From Myxococcales bacterium (GTDB lineage: Bacteria; Myxococcota; UBA796; SXON01): 64,000 nucleotides of DNA. This document shows, piece by piece, positions 27,483 through 36,716 of this stretch. How positions within the stretch are numbered: the stretch's first letter is position 1; every line of letters starts with the position of its first letter. Under the pieces are notes generated by a model. It was not told where the DNA came from, did not search any database, and worked only from the letters and a program-made list of their open reading frames with translations. The DNA is taken from NCBI GenBank assembly GCA_009692585.1, contig SHYX01000011.1:45339-109338 (forward strand), read 5' to 3'. Position numbers and translations under genes: made by a program.

Positions 27483-28808
27483 ATGCGGCTCCTGTTGCCA
27501 CTACTGCTCGCGTCCGGATGCAACAGCTACGAGCTGTTCCGCGTCACCGGCTTCGAACAGGCGACGTTCAACAACAACGCGGACATCCTCTTCGTCATCG
27601 ACTCTTCGGGGTCGATGAAGGAAGAAGCCAGCGCGCTGGCGTTGAACTTCGAGGTGTTCCTCAACCAGCTCACCAGCTCCGAGGGCAGCAACGTACCTCG
27701 GGCCACCCTCAGCGACGCCGTGAACAACTACGTCCGGGAAAGCACGGAAAATGGGTCGATCATCGACTACCAGCTCGCGCTGACCACCACCAGCGCCAAC
27801 TACGGCTCGGGACCGACTTCGGGCATCGACGACGGCGAGGCCGGGACCCTCACCGGCGAACCAGCTGTCGTCGTCCGCGGCGATGACGACGTCGCGACTG
27901 CATTTCGCACAAACCTCGTGTGCGACACGGTGTACTGGAAAACCGCCGACATGGCGACCGATCCCGGCTACGAGGCCGATGACGACGGGAACTGCCCGCT
28001 CCCGGCGGGCACCGAGTTGCCGCGCGAGTACCTCGAATGCCTGTGCCCGGCGGGGTGGATCGAGGAAGAGGGCGCCGGCAACGAAGAGGGTCTGGAAGCG
28101 GCGCTCGACACGCTCTGCCGGGCGTCGGCCGACGCGCCGGACGCCTGCTGGGACGACGACGACGACCCCTCCACCGAGCCGGGGTACCCCATCGTGCCCG
28201 GCGACGCGAACTCGATCGCGGACTTCATCCGCCCCGAGGCCAACACCCTGGTGGTGATCGTCACCGACGAAGGCGACGGCAGCCGGCGGGTTCCCAACAA
28301 CGATGGCGACGCGACGCCCTACTTCGACATCTTCGCGGATTTCCCCAATCTGGTGCGCTTCGCGGTGATCGGGCCGGCCTACCATGACCGGGACGGCTCC
28401 TGCCTCGAAGGGGCTCAGACCTGGGGCGTCGAGCGGTACCAGGCCGCCGCCACGACCACCAACGGCGCCTACATCGACCTGACCGATCAGGAAGATGGCT
28501 GTGCGGCGACCGACTGGGGCGAAAACCTCACCAAGCTCGGCGAGCTGCTCAACAACCAGATCAGCTCCTTCGTGCTGCAGGGCGTCCCCGACGTCGCCAC
28601 GATCCGCGTCTACACCGACGGGCTCGAGGTCGGGGCGGCCGAAGACTCCACCCCCGAAGCCCAGACGCCGACCTACGGCGACGGCTGGAGCTACGACGCG
28701 GCGCTCAACGCCGTGACCTTCCATGGCGCCGCGCTCCCCGAGTACAACTCGGACGTGCGCATCTACTACCGCCCGCTCGGCGGCATCCCCCGCGAACTCC
28801 CCCTTTAG
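27483..28808 (+). CDS. VWA-domain lipoprotein
   Basis: 441 aa. The lipobox 'LLLPLLLASGC' follows the ATG at 27483 (an upstream in-frame ATG gives 19 non-signal residues). A von Willebrand A domain follows with the MIDAS motif in 'ILFVIDSSGSMKEEASALAL' (DxSxS). There are acidic, Asp-rich Ca-like loops around residue 220 ('CWDDDDDPSTEPG') and about nine Cys in the mature protein, enough for disulphides. The product is an outer-membrane or periplasmic lipoprotein of about 45 kDa, likely metal-dependent and adhesive. It is the first of a close run VWA, beta-barrel, TPR. Confidence 0.8.
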   Translation: MRLLLPLLLASGCNSYELFRVTGFEQATFNNNADILFVIDSSGSMKEEASALALNFEVFLNQLTSSEGSNVPRATLSDAVNNYVRESTENGSIIDYQLALTTTSANYGSGPTSGIDDGEAGTLTGEPAVVVRGDDDVATAFRTNLVCDTVYWKTADMATDPGYEADDDGNCPLPAGTELPREYLECLCPAGWIEEEGAGNEEGLEAALDTLCRASADAPDACWDDDDDPSTEPGYPIVPGDANSIADFIRPEANTLVVIVTDEGDGSRRVPNNDGDATPYFDIFADFPNLVRFAVIGPAYHDRDGSCLEGAQTWGVERYQAAATTTNGAYIDLTDQEDGCAATDWGENLTKLGELLNNQISSFVLQGVPDVATIRVYTDGLEVGAAEDSTPEAQTPTYGDGWSYDAALNAVTFHGAALPEYNSDVRIYYRPLGGIPRELPL

Positions 28809-28826
28809 GCCGAGGCCCTCCCGCCC

Positions 28827-29498
28827 ATGCTGCTCCCTCTCGTTTCGCTGGCGTTTGCGGCCGACCTCACCAAAGACGTCGCCAAGGACACGCTCGACAT
28901 CGGCGTGCTCAAGAACTCCGAGGTCAAGGTCGTCCAGAAGATGCTGTACCGCAAGGACGGCGCGCTGGAGCTCGGGGCTACCCTCGGGGTCATGCCCTTC
29001 GACGGGTACACGGTCGCCCCGAACCTGGGAGTGTCCGCGACCAAGCACCTCTCCGACACCCTGGGCGTCGAGCTGCGCCTGGGGGGCGGGTATGGGCTCG
29101 AGAACGGCCACTACACCGAGCTCGCGGGGCCGACGTACGGCGTCGCCGTCGAAGCCTACCGGTATCTGGCCAGCGCCGAAGCCGACATCCAGTTCACTCT
29201 GGCCTACGCCAAGATGAACCTCGGCGGCCGCAAGGTGGTCCACTACGACGTCTACGCGCTCGCGGGGCTGGGCGCGACCTTGGAGAGCTCGGTCCTGCCT
29301 GCCGCCGACCTCACGGTTTCGCCGACGCTCCCGTTGGGGCTGGGCGCTCGGCTGTTCACCACCAAGACCACCTTCGTCAAGTTCGAGGTGCGGGACAGCG
29401 TGCTGGTGGAGTACCGCGCGCAGAGCCAGACCTGGGCGCCCAAGCAGAACGTGAACGTGGCGCTCGGGTTGAGCCTCTTGCTCGGGGGCGGGAAGTGA
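28827..29498 (+). CDS. Outer-membrane beta-barrel protein
   Basis: 223 aa. A short signal (MLLPLVSLAFAADLTKDVA) is followed by alternating strands with Gly/Tyr/Leu patterns ('LGVELRLGGGYGLENGHYTE', 'YDVYALAGLGATLESSV') and a C-terminal strand with small residues ('NVNVALGLSLLLGGGK'). The length and spacing fit an 8-10 strand barrel of the myxobacterial type (TIGR04565-like), judged by appearance. The next gene starts inside its stop (GTGA), so the barrel and the TPR protein are translationally coupled. Confidence 0.75.
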   Translation: MLLPLVSLAFAADLTKDVAKDTLDIGVLKNSEVKVVQKMLYRKDGALELGATLGVMPFDGYTVAPNLGVSATKHLSDTLGVELRLGGGYGLENGHYTELAGPTYGVAVEAYRYLASAEADIQFTLAYAKMNLGGRKVVHYDVYALAGLGATLESSVLPAADLTVSPTLPLGLGARLFTTKTTFVKFEVRDSVLVEYRAQSQTWAPKQNVNVALGLSLLLGGGK

Positions 29499-31072
29499 TC
29501 CGGACGGCCACGCTCGCCGCTTTGTTGATCTTCGCCGCTCCGGCCTCGGCGGGCCCGAAAAAGCCCGCCAAGAACGTCGAGAAGCCGACCGCGGCCGCGC
29601 CGGCCGAGATGAGCAATAAAGAAATCAAGGTTCGCGGTCAGGCCTTCGCGCAGTACGATCAGGAGATCGCCGCCGGCAGCAAGACCCGGGCCGCCGATGC
29701 GCTGGTGCTCATCGTCGACGATCCCACCCTCGCCGAGTTTTACGGCGAAGCCTATGCCCGCCTCGGCGACATCCTCGGCGAGCTCTCCCTGCCCTACGCC
29801 GCGCTCTGCGCCTACGCCAAGGCCTTCGAGACCGCCAGTGACACCAACATCGCCGAGGTCAGCCTCCGCGTGCCCAAGGCGATCGACATCGCCGCCAAGG
29901 TGGGCGATCTGGCGCTGTTGCAGAAGCCCTTCGCCGGAAATCTCGGCCTCGCCCGCACCGACGACGTCCGGGGGCAGATGGCCTACCTGGCCGCCAAGGA
30001 GAACGTGCGGGCCGGCCAGTGGGGCACGGCCTCGGCGGTGCTCAAGATGGTCCGGGAGGGCGATCCCCTGTGGGCCGATGCCAAGGTGCTCGAGGGCATC
30101 GTGCTCAACCAGCAGGAACGCCACGAAGACGCGCTCAAGGCCTTCGAGTCGGCCGCCCGGACCGGCACGGACAAGGACCTACGCTGGACCGACAGCGTGC
30201 AGCTCAACACCGCCCGCACATGGTACGGGTCCGGAAATTACCCCCGTTCGATCGAGGCGTATAGCCGTGTCACCCGCGGCAGTGCCTTCTGGCCCGACGC
30301 ACAATTCGAACGGGCATGGGCCCACTTCCGTGTCGACGACTTCAACGGCTCGCTGGCGCAGCTCCTCCCCTTCGACTCGGCCTTCTTCGCCAAGTGGTAC
30401 TTTCCCGAAGCCGACCTGCTGCGCATCTACAGCATGTTCCTGCTCTGCAAGTTTCCCGAGTCCGAATCGCAGATCGGCCACTTCAAGGACAAGTACGCGA
30501 CGGTGCACAAGGCCCTCCGGGCGTGGAGCGACAAGTCGGAGCTCGAGACCTTCGAGGCGGCGAAGCTCTACATGCAGAAGGGCAAGCGCACCGACCTCCC
30601 CGAGATGATCTGGCGCCCCTGGGGGGAGGAAGAGCGGTTCGCGCTCTCGGTCAAGGCCGTCGATTCCGCCAACGACGAGCTGCGGCGCATGAAGCGGGTC
30701 GAGGCCAATCCGTTCTCCGACACCGCCAAGGCCTGGCTGGAAACGCGCCGGGACGCGGTGGTCCAGGCCGAGGGGGGTCGCATCAAGGAGACCTTCGCCG
30801 GGCAGCAGACCGACCTGCTCGACATGCTCACCAACTCCGAGATCTTCATCCTCGACATCCTCCGCTTCAAGCAGAAGATGTTCGAGGAGGCCGCGCGGAC
30901 GGGCAAGGAGCTCGAAGCCGCCCGCAGCGTCAAGCGCACCGAGCGGATCCGCAAGGGATGGCAGGAGTGGCCCTTCGAGGGCGAGTTTTGGGCGGATGAA
31001 CTTGGCTATTACAAGGTCGACATCGTGCCGGAGTGTCCGGCCAGCATGCGCCAGAGCGTCAAGACCGAGTAG
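29495..31072 (+). CDS. Exported TPR-repeat protein coupled to the beta-barrel gene
   Basis: 525 aa with a signal peptide (IRTATLAALLIFAAPASAG) and a long helical region with TPR-like pairs, for example 'AYARLGDILGELSLPYAALC', 'AKVLEGIVLNQQERHEDALK' and 'QLNTARTWYGSGNYPRSIEA'. After residue 350 it becomes charged and helical ('RRMKRVEANPFSDTAKAWLE'), which could be a coiled coil. The protein is periplasmic. Its start overlaps the barrel gene stop by 4 nt. In Myxococcota, TPR and barrel proteins are paired in envelope-spanning machines such as gliding complexes; that is an inference from organisation only. Confidence 0.8.
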   Translation: MIRTATLAALLIFAAPASAGPKKPAKNVEKPTAAAPAEMSNKEIKVRGQAFAQYDQEIAAGSKTRAADALVLIVDDPTLAEFYGEAYARLGDILGELSLPYAALCAYAKAFETASDTNIAEVSLRVPKAIDIAAKVGDLALLQKPFAGNLGLARTDDVRGQMAYLAAKENVRAGQWGTASAVLKMVREGDPLWADAKVLEGIVLNQQERHEDALKAFESAARTGTDKDLRWTDSVQLNTARTWYGSGNYPRSIEAYSRVTRGSAFWPDAQFERAWAHFRVDDFNGSLAQLLPFDSAFFAKWYFPEADLLRIYSMFLLCKFPESESQIGHFKDKYATVHKALRAWSDKSELETFEAAKLYMQKGKRTDLPEMIWRPWGEEERFALSVKAVDSANDELRRMKRVEANPFSDTAKAWLETRRDAVVQAEGGRIKETFAGQQTDLLDMLTNSEIFILDILRFKQKMFEEAARTGKELEAARSVKRTERIRKGWQEWPFEGEFWADELGYYKVDIVPECPASMRQSVKTE

Positions 31073-31249
31073 GGGGAACGCAGGATCCCGCGCCTCTGGC
31101 CGTGGGCGCCGCTCCCTCCCGGTCGCTCGGGGCGGCGGGGTATGCTGCGCCGTGGGTATCGCCCACGCGGGGCGCCCTCCGCCAAAAACGGCGGGGCAAC
31201 GCCCCTGGCACGCACCTTGCCCACCTCCCCGTCCCTCCCGGAAGGATCG

Positions 31250-31696
31250 ATGAACCTGCTCTCCCTCGTCTCGGTGCTCATGCTCGGCGGCTGCGCCCCT
31301 GCCGGCACTGGGTCGCGGCTCGCCTTCGCCGTCGACGACGATGTGGAGGTTTTCGTCGACGAAGACGCCGACGGCATCGAGGTCACCTGTTCCGGCGACG
31401 ACGAGGAGGTGGACATCGACATGTCGCGCGGGCTCTTTCAGGAGCAGGAGGGGCCGATGTTTCGCGTCTCGCTGACGTTCACCGCCCCGGACGAGGGCGC
31501 CTCACAATTGGTGACCGGCATGCTCGCGATCGGTGCGACCTACCACAGCAGCCCCTGGCCGATCGAGGTCGGCACCGTGACCGTGACCGACTGGGTCGCG
31601 CTCGACCGGGTGGCCCGGGTTTCGGTGGAGCTGGCGGGCGTCGGCGCTGCCGACGGCGGCAACCTCCTCGACGGAACCATCACCTGCGTCAACTGA
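31250..31696 (+). CDS. Small lipoprotein
   Basis: 148 aa. The ATG at 31250 has GAAGG 4 nt upstream; the lipobox is 'LVSVLMLGGC'. The mature part has an acidic segment (EVFVDEDADGIEVTCSGDDE) and beta strands ending 'DGTITCVN'. Two more Cys (in 'VTCSGD' and at the end) could form a disulphide. Function unknown. It overlaps the convergent methyltransferase stop by 8 nt. The 177 nt between the TPR stop and this start holds no gene I can support. Confidence 0.65.
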   Translation: MNLLSLVSVLMLGGCAPAGTGSRLAFAVDDDVEVFVDEDADGIEVTCSGDDEEVDIDMSRGLFQEQEGPMFRVSLTFTAPDEGASQLVTGMLAIGATYHSSPWPIEVGTVTVTDWVALDRVARVSVELAGVGAADGGNLLDGTITCVN

Positions 31697-32729
31697 CGAC
31701 CCGATGCTCCCCGATCCAGGGAACCTCCCCCTCCCCCGGTGACAGCGCCACCGGCTCCCAGAAGCGAAGGTCGCGCTCCTGCCCGGTCACGACGGGCCCG
31801 TAGGCCGGGGACCGGTGTTTGAGCACCCGTCCGGCGCCCACCCGCGCCGCGACGAACGCAAGGTGCGCGGCCAGACGCTCTGAGGTTCGCTGTTGCCCCC
31901 AGGCGACGGCCTGCTGCAGCGCGACGGGCGCGGCCGCGAGCACGGCTTCGTCCGCCTCGACCGACACGCTGCACCGCCCCGCGGCCAGGGCGGCGGCGGC
32001 GGTGGTGCCGGTACCGGCGAAGGGGTCCAGGACGGTGTCGCCGAGGCAGGAGTACATGTGGATGAGGCGCCACGGCAACTCGCGCGGGAAAGCGGCGCTG
32101 CGGGAGCGACCCGCGCTCGCGGCCTGACGCTCCCCCGGCAGGCCAGTCCAGAGGTCGGAGAACCAGGCGTTGCGCTCCTCCCAGAAGTAGGCGCTCTCGC
32201 GACGGCGCGCGGCATCGAAGCTGCGGGTGCCGGGCTTGCGGAGAAGCAGGACGTACTCGTGCTCGTAGGTGACGTAGGCCCCACCGGGGAGCATGCCCGA
32301 GCCCATGAACTTGTTCGGCGCGTTGGTGGGCTTGCGCCACAGGATGTCGGGCATCGCGACCAGGCCGGCGCGCATCGCCCCGCCGAGGACCCGGGCGTGG
32401 TTGGGCCAGAGCGCAAAGCTGCCGCCGAACGTCCGGGTGCCGAGGCTGCGGGTGGCGTCCCCGATGTTGATCGCCGCCCAGGCGCCCGGCACCAGCACCC
32501 GGGCACACTCGACCCAGGCCTCGTCGAGCTGTCGGTGCATCCGCTCGAAGGCGGCCGCCCCGTCCCCACGCGAGAGCGCCGCCCCGATCTCCGGGTCCAC
32601 CGCCGAGAAGCCCGCGTCCCACATGGCGATCATCGGGTAGGGCGGCGAGGTCACCACCAGGTGCACGCTGGCGTCCGCCACCGGCAGCGCGCGCGCATCG
32701 CCGAGACAGAGCCGGTGCGTGGTGCGCAT
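31689..32729 (-). CDS. Orphan beta-class DNA methyltransferase
   Basis: 346 aa with motif IV 'TSPPYPM' near residue 28 and motif I 'DPFAGTGTTAAAALAAGR' around 245, i.e. the beta-group order (catalytic motif before the AdoMet motif). SPPY is typical for N4-cytosine enzymes, but N6-adenine members also occur. The region between them contains the target-recognition part (residues about 130-230, Arg-rich around 'RRRESAYFWEERNAWFSDLW'). No restriction endonuclease gene is adjacent, so it is likely a solitary regulator or a remnant of a system. Divergent from a 29-aa open frame 34 nt away. Confidence 0.88.
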   Translation of the reverse strand: MRTTHRLCLGDARALPVADASVHLVVTSPPYPMIAMWDAGFSAVDPEIGAALSRGDGAAAFERMHRQLDEAWVECARVLVPGAWAAINIGDATRSLGTRTFGGSFALWPNHARVLGGAMRAGLVAMPDILWRKPTNAPNKFMGSGMLPGGAYVTYEHEYVLLLRKPGTRSFDAARRRESAYFWEERNAWFSDLWTGLPGERQAASAGRSRSAAFPRELPWRLIHMYSCLGDTVLDPFAGTGTTAAAALAAGRCSVSVEADEAVLAAAPVALQQAVAWGQQRTSERLAAHLAFVAARVGAGRVLKHRSPAYGPVVTGQERDLRFWEPVALSPGEGEVPWIGEHRVVS

Positions 32730-32763
32730 CGCGCCCCGGGTATCGCCGGGCTACGTCGTCGGC

Positions 32764-32853
32764 ATGAGCTTCGCACTTTTCGTCGGCGTCGGGTCGATCG
32801 CGGCGGTCCTGGGCATCACCGTCTGGCTCATCCAGCTCGCGCCCGACGCCTGA
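32764..32853 (+). CDS. 29-aa single-membrane-segment peptide
   Basis: ATG to TGA coding MSFALFVGVGSIAAVLGITV followed by WLIQLAPDA: one hydrophobic helix with almost no soluble part. It is followed by an overlapping ATG (TGATG) of the 99-aa gene, so the two are translationally coupled. No Shine-Dalgarno stands out. Such micro-proteins are easy to over-call; the coupling is the main support. Confidence 0.45.
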   Translation: MSFALFVGVGSIAAVLGITVWLIQLAPDA

Positions 32854-33152
32854 TGCGCTTCGCATCCGAGTTCGACAAAGCGGCCTTCCACCTCGGCCCG
32901 CCGGCGCTCTTCACCCAAGACCCCCGCGGCAACCTGCGCATCGACCCCGAACGCACCCGCGAAGTATGGCTGCTTGTCCCCGACGCCCAACGCGGGGAGG
33001 GCGCGACCTACATCCTGACCGACACCGCGACCGGGGTGCGCATGCTGTTGGCGACGAACTGCCCGGCGCTGGCGCTGTGTCAGCCGCGCGGGAGCGTACT
33101 TCGGGTGGATGACTACGACGCCGCACGGGCGGAGGTTGCGGGGCAGTGGTGA
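32853..33152 (+). CDS. 99-aa protein of unknown function
   Basis: Starts MRFASEFDKAAFHLGPPALF at the ATG overlapping the 29-aa gene stop. The rest looks like a small alpha/beta protein (for example 'REVWLLVPDAQRGEGATYIL', then 'LATNCPALALCQPRGSVLRV') with two Cys near each other. Not recognised. It is convergent with thiD, 10 nt apart. Confidence 0.55.
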   Translation: MRFASEFDKAAFHLGPPALFTQDPRGNLRIDPERTREVWLLVPDAQRGEGATYILTDTATGVRMLLATNCPALALCQPRGSVLRVDDYDAARAEVAGQW

Positions 33153-33162
33153 AGCGGTAGGC

Positions 33163-33894
33163 TCAGCGCCCGTGCACCAGCGGCCCCGCTCCACCACCGA
33201 GGTCCCCGCCGCCCCGTCGGATGAGCCCGGCCACGTAACGAACGCCCCGCCGACAGGCGGTTTCGAGCTCGACGCCCTTGGCCAACTCCGCAGTGATCGC
33301 CGCGGACAGGGTGCAGCCCGTGCCGTGGGTATGGCGGGTCTCCACCCGGCGATGACGAAAGGTACGCTCTTGCCTGCCCACGGTGAGCCGGTCGATGACC
33401 CACCTCCCCTCGCCGTGGCCGCCCTTCAGCAACACATCGCCCTCGAGCGGTCCGAGTACCGCCGCCTCCGGGAGGTTCGGCGTCACCAATGTCGCCAACG
33501 GGAACAGCCGCCTGCGAAGCGCATCGAGCGCGCGCGGCTCCAGGAGCGACGTCCCGTCCTTGGACAGCATCACCGGATCCACCACCAGCGCCGGCCGGGC
33601 CGTCAATCCTTCCAACACATCGCACAATGTATCAATGATACGCGCGTCCCCGAGCATGCCCGTCTTCATCGCGTCGATGGGGAAGTCGTCGAAGACGGCA
33701 CGAAGCTGGTCGCGGACGAGGCCCGGCTCCACCAGGCCGACCGCGTGCACGCCTCGGGTGTTCTGCGCGGTGATGGCGGTGACCACCGACAGGCCGTAGA
33801 CGCCCCGGTCCAGGAAGGTCTTGAGATCGGCCTGGAGCCCGGCCCCGCCGCCGCAATCGGAGCCCGCCACCGTCAGCGCCGTACGCACCCGCAT
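33163..33894 (-). CDS. thiD: Hydroxymethylpyrimidine/phosphomethylpyrimidine kinase ThiD
   Basis: 243 aa, slightly shorter than the usual 260-270. It phosphorylates HMP and HMP-P in thiamine synthesis. The start is [20 protein letters not shown] (family: GSDSGGGAGIQAD), and the C-terminal anion hole is '[13 protein letters not shown]'. '[15 protein letters not shown]' is the substrate loop. The ATG at 33894 gives the family N-terminus; the frame is open further upstream but that part is Arg-rich and non-coding in character. No thiE or TPP riboswitch is adjacent. Confidence 0.94.
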   Translation of the reverse strand: MRVRTALTVAGSDCGGGAGLQADLKTFLDRGVYGLSVVTAITAQNTRGVHAVGLVEPGLVRDQLRAVFDDFPIDAMKTGMLGDARIIDTLCDVLEGLTARPALVVDPVMLSKDGTSLLEPRALDALRRRLFPLATLVTPNLPEAAVLGPLEGDVLLKGGHGEGRWVIDRLTVGRQERTFRHRRVETRHTHGTGCTLSAAITAELAKGVELETACRRGVRYVAGLIRRGGGDLGGGAGPLVHGR

Positions 33895-33917
33895 CGCCGC
33901 GGGATAACGCGCCGGCC

Positions 33918-34397
33918 GTGCCCGCCGCCCCCGACGACCACCCCCAGAACGTCCTGCCCGGCTGCGGCCTCGCGGCCTATGTCGTGCTGTTGCTGACCAT
34001 CGCCAGCGCTGGGGCCATCGGCGTGGCGATCTCATCGTACTCGCTGGTGGCGGGTGGCAGCGCGCTTTCCCCGATGCGGACGAGCTATGGTGGCGTAGTC
34101 GACGCGCGTGTGCTCCAGCCGATGCGGGAGGCCGGACTGTTGGCGATCGACGAGATCCCGGACGCCTTCCACGCCGAGTCGTACACCGGCAGCGCCGGGT
34201 GCGCGATCAGCGGCGGGCGGCTCGTGCGTCTATCCAGCGCGGACGGCGCGCAGTCCGTGCCGCTCGCCGACCTGACCAGGGTGGACGGCGGCGAGACCGA
34301 GGTGGTCGCCGAAACCTCGACGGTGACCATCCGCTGCCCCTTCCGCACCGGCGAGGGCGCCGGCAGCTTCAAGGCAATGTTGCAGGCGGGGCGCTGA
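33918..34397 (+). CDS. Membrane-anchored protein of unknown function
   Basis: 159 aa starting at a GTG at 33918. One hydrophobic segment (LAAYVVLLLTIASAGAIGVAI, residues about 18-38) anchors it. The rest is extracytoplasmic or cytoplasmic and beta-rich ('GGRLVRLSSADGAQSVPLAD'), with two Cys. It is divergent from thiD (23 nt) and followed by a 205-aa gene after 17 nt. Function unknown. Confidence 0.6.
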   Translation: MPAAPDDHPQNVLPGCGLAAYVVLLLTIASAGAIGVAISSYSLVAGGSALSPMRTSYGGVVDARVLQPMREAGLLAIDEIPDAFHAESYTGSAGCAISGGRLVRLSSADGAQSVPLADLTRVDGGETEVVAETSTVTIRCPFRTGEGAGSFKAMLQAGR

Positions 34398-34414
34398 CCA
34401 TCGGCGAATGCGCT

Positions 34415-35032
34415 ATGCCGCCGCGCGCCGTGCACATCTACGAAAACCGCGACCCGAGTTCACTGAAGCGGCGCTCGCACCCGTGGACCACGGGGGCCGA
34501 CCCCGCCCATCGTTACGTCGACTTTCGCATCCAACCCGAGCTGATCCGCGTGGCACTCGAGGACTTTGTGGCCATCGACGGCCAGCCCGCCGCCGAGACG
34601 TTCTACGGGCTGGTGGAGTGGCTCAACGGCGCCGACTCCCCGTTCGAGTCCAACGATTGCGCGCTGGCGGAAGTGGCCGAGAATCAGTCGCCGAGGATTC
34701 CGACCCGTCTCGTGTGCTCCGGCCGCTTGATGATCCTGTTTCGCGAGCTGTCGCGGAACTGCTCGCCGGCGCGCGTGCACGCCCTCACCCAAGCGACCGC
34801 TCGCGCCTGTGCCGGGGTGGACCGCGACTTCGAGCGGGCCGCGATCGGGCTGTCCATCGTCGAGGTCCAGTTCCGGACGCTCCCCCGTTCGGGGCAACAG
34901 GGTCAACAGCTGATGATCGGCTTCTGGGTAGGCGGAGACGAGCTTCCCGAACTGTGGCGGAACCTCGACCGCACGTTTCAGAATCTCGACACCGCGCTGA
35001 GGTCACCGCCGGTCCGGGCCTGCGCCGACTGA
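34415..35032 (+). CDS. 205-aa protein of unknown function
   Basis: Starts MPPRAVHIYENRDPSSLKRR at an ATG 17 nt after the upstream gene. An alternative ATG at 34408 is in another frame and gives only Arg-rich sequence. The protein is mixed alpha/beta with one central Leu/Ile-rich part ('RLMILFRELSRNCSPARVHA') and four Cys in the last 130 residues. No domain recognised. It is convergent with the DEAD helicase, 2 nt apart. Confidence 0.6.
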   Translation: MPPRAVHIYENRDPSSLKRRSHPWTTGADPAHRYVDFRIQPELIRVALEDFVAIDGQPAAETFYGLVEWLNGADSPFESNDCALAEVAENQSPRIPTRLVCSGRLMILFRELSRNCSPARVHALTQATARACAGVDRDFERAAIGLSIVEVQFRTLPRSGQQGQQLMIGFWVGGDELPELWRNLDRTFQNLDTALRSPPVRACAD

Positions 35033-35034
35033 GG

Positions 35035-36672
35035 CTACTCTTCCCCAAACCACTGCACGACCCGGATGTTTGCGTCCGCGGGGTCCGGACGTGACACCGC
35101 GCGCAAGAATCGTTCCGCCACCCCGGAATGGATCAGCACCCGCGTCTCGTGACGCATCACGCGAAACCCGCCGATGTGTTGCTTCTGGATGCCACCGCGG
35201 CGACACAACATCGGCAGCAGCCACTTCGGATCCGCGCGTTGACTGTGACCGACATTGATACGGAACCAGGCACCGTTCATCGGGGGACCGTCGCCCGGCG
35301 GGGAGGACTGCTCCAGCTGGTCGCGTTGCATGCGCTCCCGCTTGGGCGCCGGCGGGGGAGCGGACCACTCGCTGACCTCTTCGGGGGCCGGGAGCTGCGC
35401 CCGCTGGAAGCGCACCAGTGCCGCGACCATCCGCTCGGCGTCGCCGGTGGCGATCAGCTCGCGCGCGACCGCGAGATCGTCTTCCTGGACGTCGGCGGCC
35501 AACTCGGTGACCGTCGCGCGCAGCGCCACCTCATCCCGCGTACGGATGGCGTCGGCCGACGGCGGCCCGATCCACCAGGGTTCGACCTTGGCCTCGTAGA
35601 ACATGCGCTCGGCGGCGCGGCGCTTGGCGCCCGGTACCAGGACCACGGCCATGCCCTTGCGTCCGGCACGCCCGGTTCGGCCGCTCCGATGCAGCAGCAG
35701 GGCGGGATCGTTCGGCAGCTCCGCATGCACGACCAGACCCAGGTCCGGAAGGTCCAGACCGCGGGCCGCCACGTCGGTCGCGACACAGACCCGTGCACGG
35801 CGATCGCGCAGCGCCTGGAGGGCCCGGTTCCGCTCGGCCTGCCCCAGCTCGCCGGAGAGGGCCACCGCCGCGAACCCACGCTCCGCCAGCGCCATCTGCA
35901 GGCGATTGACGCCCTCCCGGGTTCGGCAGAACACCAACGCGCCGGGCGCGTCGACAAAGCGCAGGATGTTGACGATGACCCGCTCGATCTCGCGGGGAAC
36001 GACCACCACGGCGCGGTACTCGATGTCCGCGTGCTGTTCGCCGGTGGCGACCGCGACACGGGCGGCGTTGCGCTGGAACTTCCGGGCCATCGCCTCGATG
36101 CCGGCCGGAACGGTGGCGGAGAACATCAGCGTGCGGCGGTCGGGTGGCGTGGCCTGGAGCAGGTGCTCCAGCTCGTCGCGGAAGCCCAGGTCGAGCATCT
36201 CGTCCGCTTCGTCCAACACCAGGCCGACGACGCTATCCAGCTTCAGCCGACCCTTGTCGAGGTGGTCGCAGAGTCGACCCGGAGTGCCGACGACCACGTG
36301 GGCGCCCTGGTTGAGTTGCCAGGCCTCCTGGCGGATGTCCATGCCGCCGACACAGGCCACCACGCGGGCGCCCGAGGGGCCGAGGAGCCAGGCCAACTCG
36401 CGCTGTACCTGCATCGCCAGCTCGCGGGTGGGGGCGACCACCAACGCCAGGGGCGCCTTGGCCGGTCCGAACCGGCCGTCATCCCCGAGCAGCGCCGGCG
36501 CCAACGCCAGCCCGAAGGCCACAGTCTTGCCGGAGCCCGTCTGCGCGGAGACCAGCAGGTCGCGCACGCCCAGGGTCGGGTCGAGAATCGCCGCTTGAAC
36601 GGGGGTCGGCTCCAGGTAGCCCTTGGCGGTGAGCGCCTGCACGAGCGACGGATGGGCGTGGTCGAAGGGCAT
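35035..36672 (-). CDS. DEAD-box RNA helicase with a DbpA-like C-terminal RNA-binding domain
   Basis: 545 aa. Core motifs in order: Q-motif ('GYLEPTPVQAAIL'), I 'AQTGSGKT', Ia 'PTRELAMQ', II 'LDEADEML', III 'SAT', IV-VI ending 'HRSGRTGRAGRKG'. The C-terminal 80 residues ('WFRINVGHSQRADPKWLLPM' onward) match the DbpA/CsdA RNA-recognition fold, which targets 23S rRNA in DbpA. The linker (residues 435-460) is charged. The start at the ATG at 36672 is chosen for its match to the family N-terminus; the frame opens 27 codons upstream. It likely acts in ribosome assembly or cold adaptation. Confidence 0.92.
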   Translation of the reverse strand: MPFDHAHPSLVQALTAKGYLEPTPVQAAILDPTLGVRDLLVSAQTGSGKTVAFGLALAPALLGDDGRFGPAKAPLALVVAPTRELAMQVQRELAWLLGPSGARVVACVGGMDIRQEAWQLNQGAHVVVGTPGRLCDHLDKGRLKLDSVVGLVLDEADEMLDLGFRDELEHLLQATPPDRRTLMFSATVPAGIEAMARKFQRNAARVAVATGEQHADIEYRAVVVVPREIERVIVNILRFVDAPGALVFCRTREGVNRLQMALAERGFAAVALSGELGQAERNRALQALRDRRARVCVATDVAARGLDLPDLGLVVHAELPNDPALLLHRSGRTGRAGRKGMAVVLVPGAKRRAAERMFYEAKVEPWWIGPPSADAIRTRDEVALRATVTELAADVQEDDLAVARELIATGDAERMVAALVRFQRAQLPAPEEVSEWSAPPPAPKRERMQRDQLEQSSPPGDGPPMNGAWFRINVGHSQRADPKWLLPMLCRRGGIQKQHIGGFRVMRHETRVLIHSGVAERFLRAVSRPDPADANIRVVQWFGEE

Positions 36673-36716
36673 GGGTCCGCCGGTGGGGGGCGGGGCTATC
36701 ACGGTACCGGCGCAGA

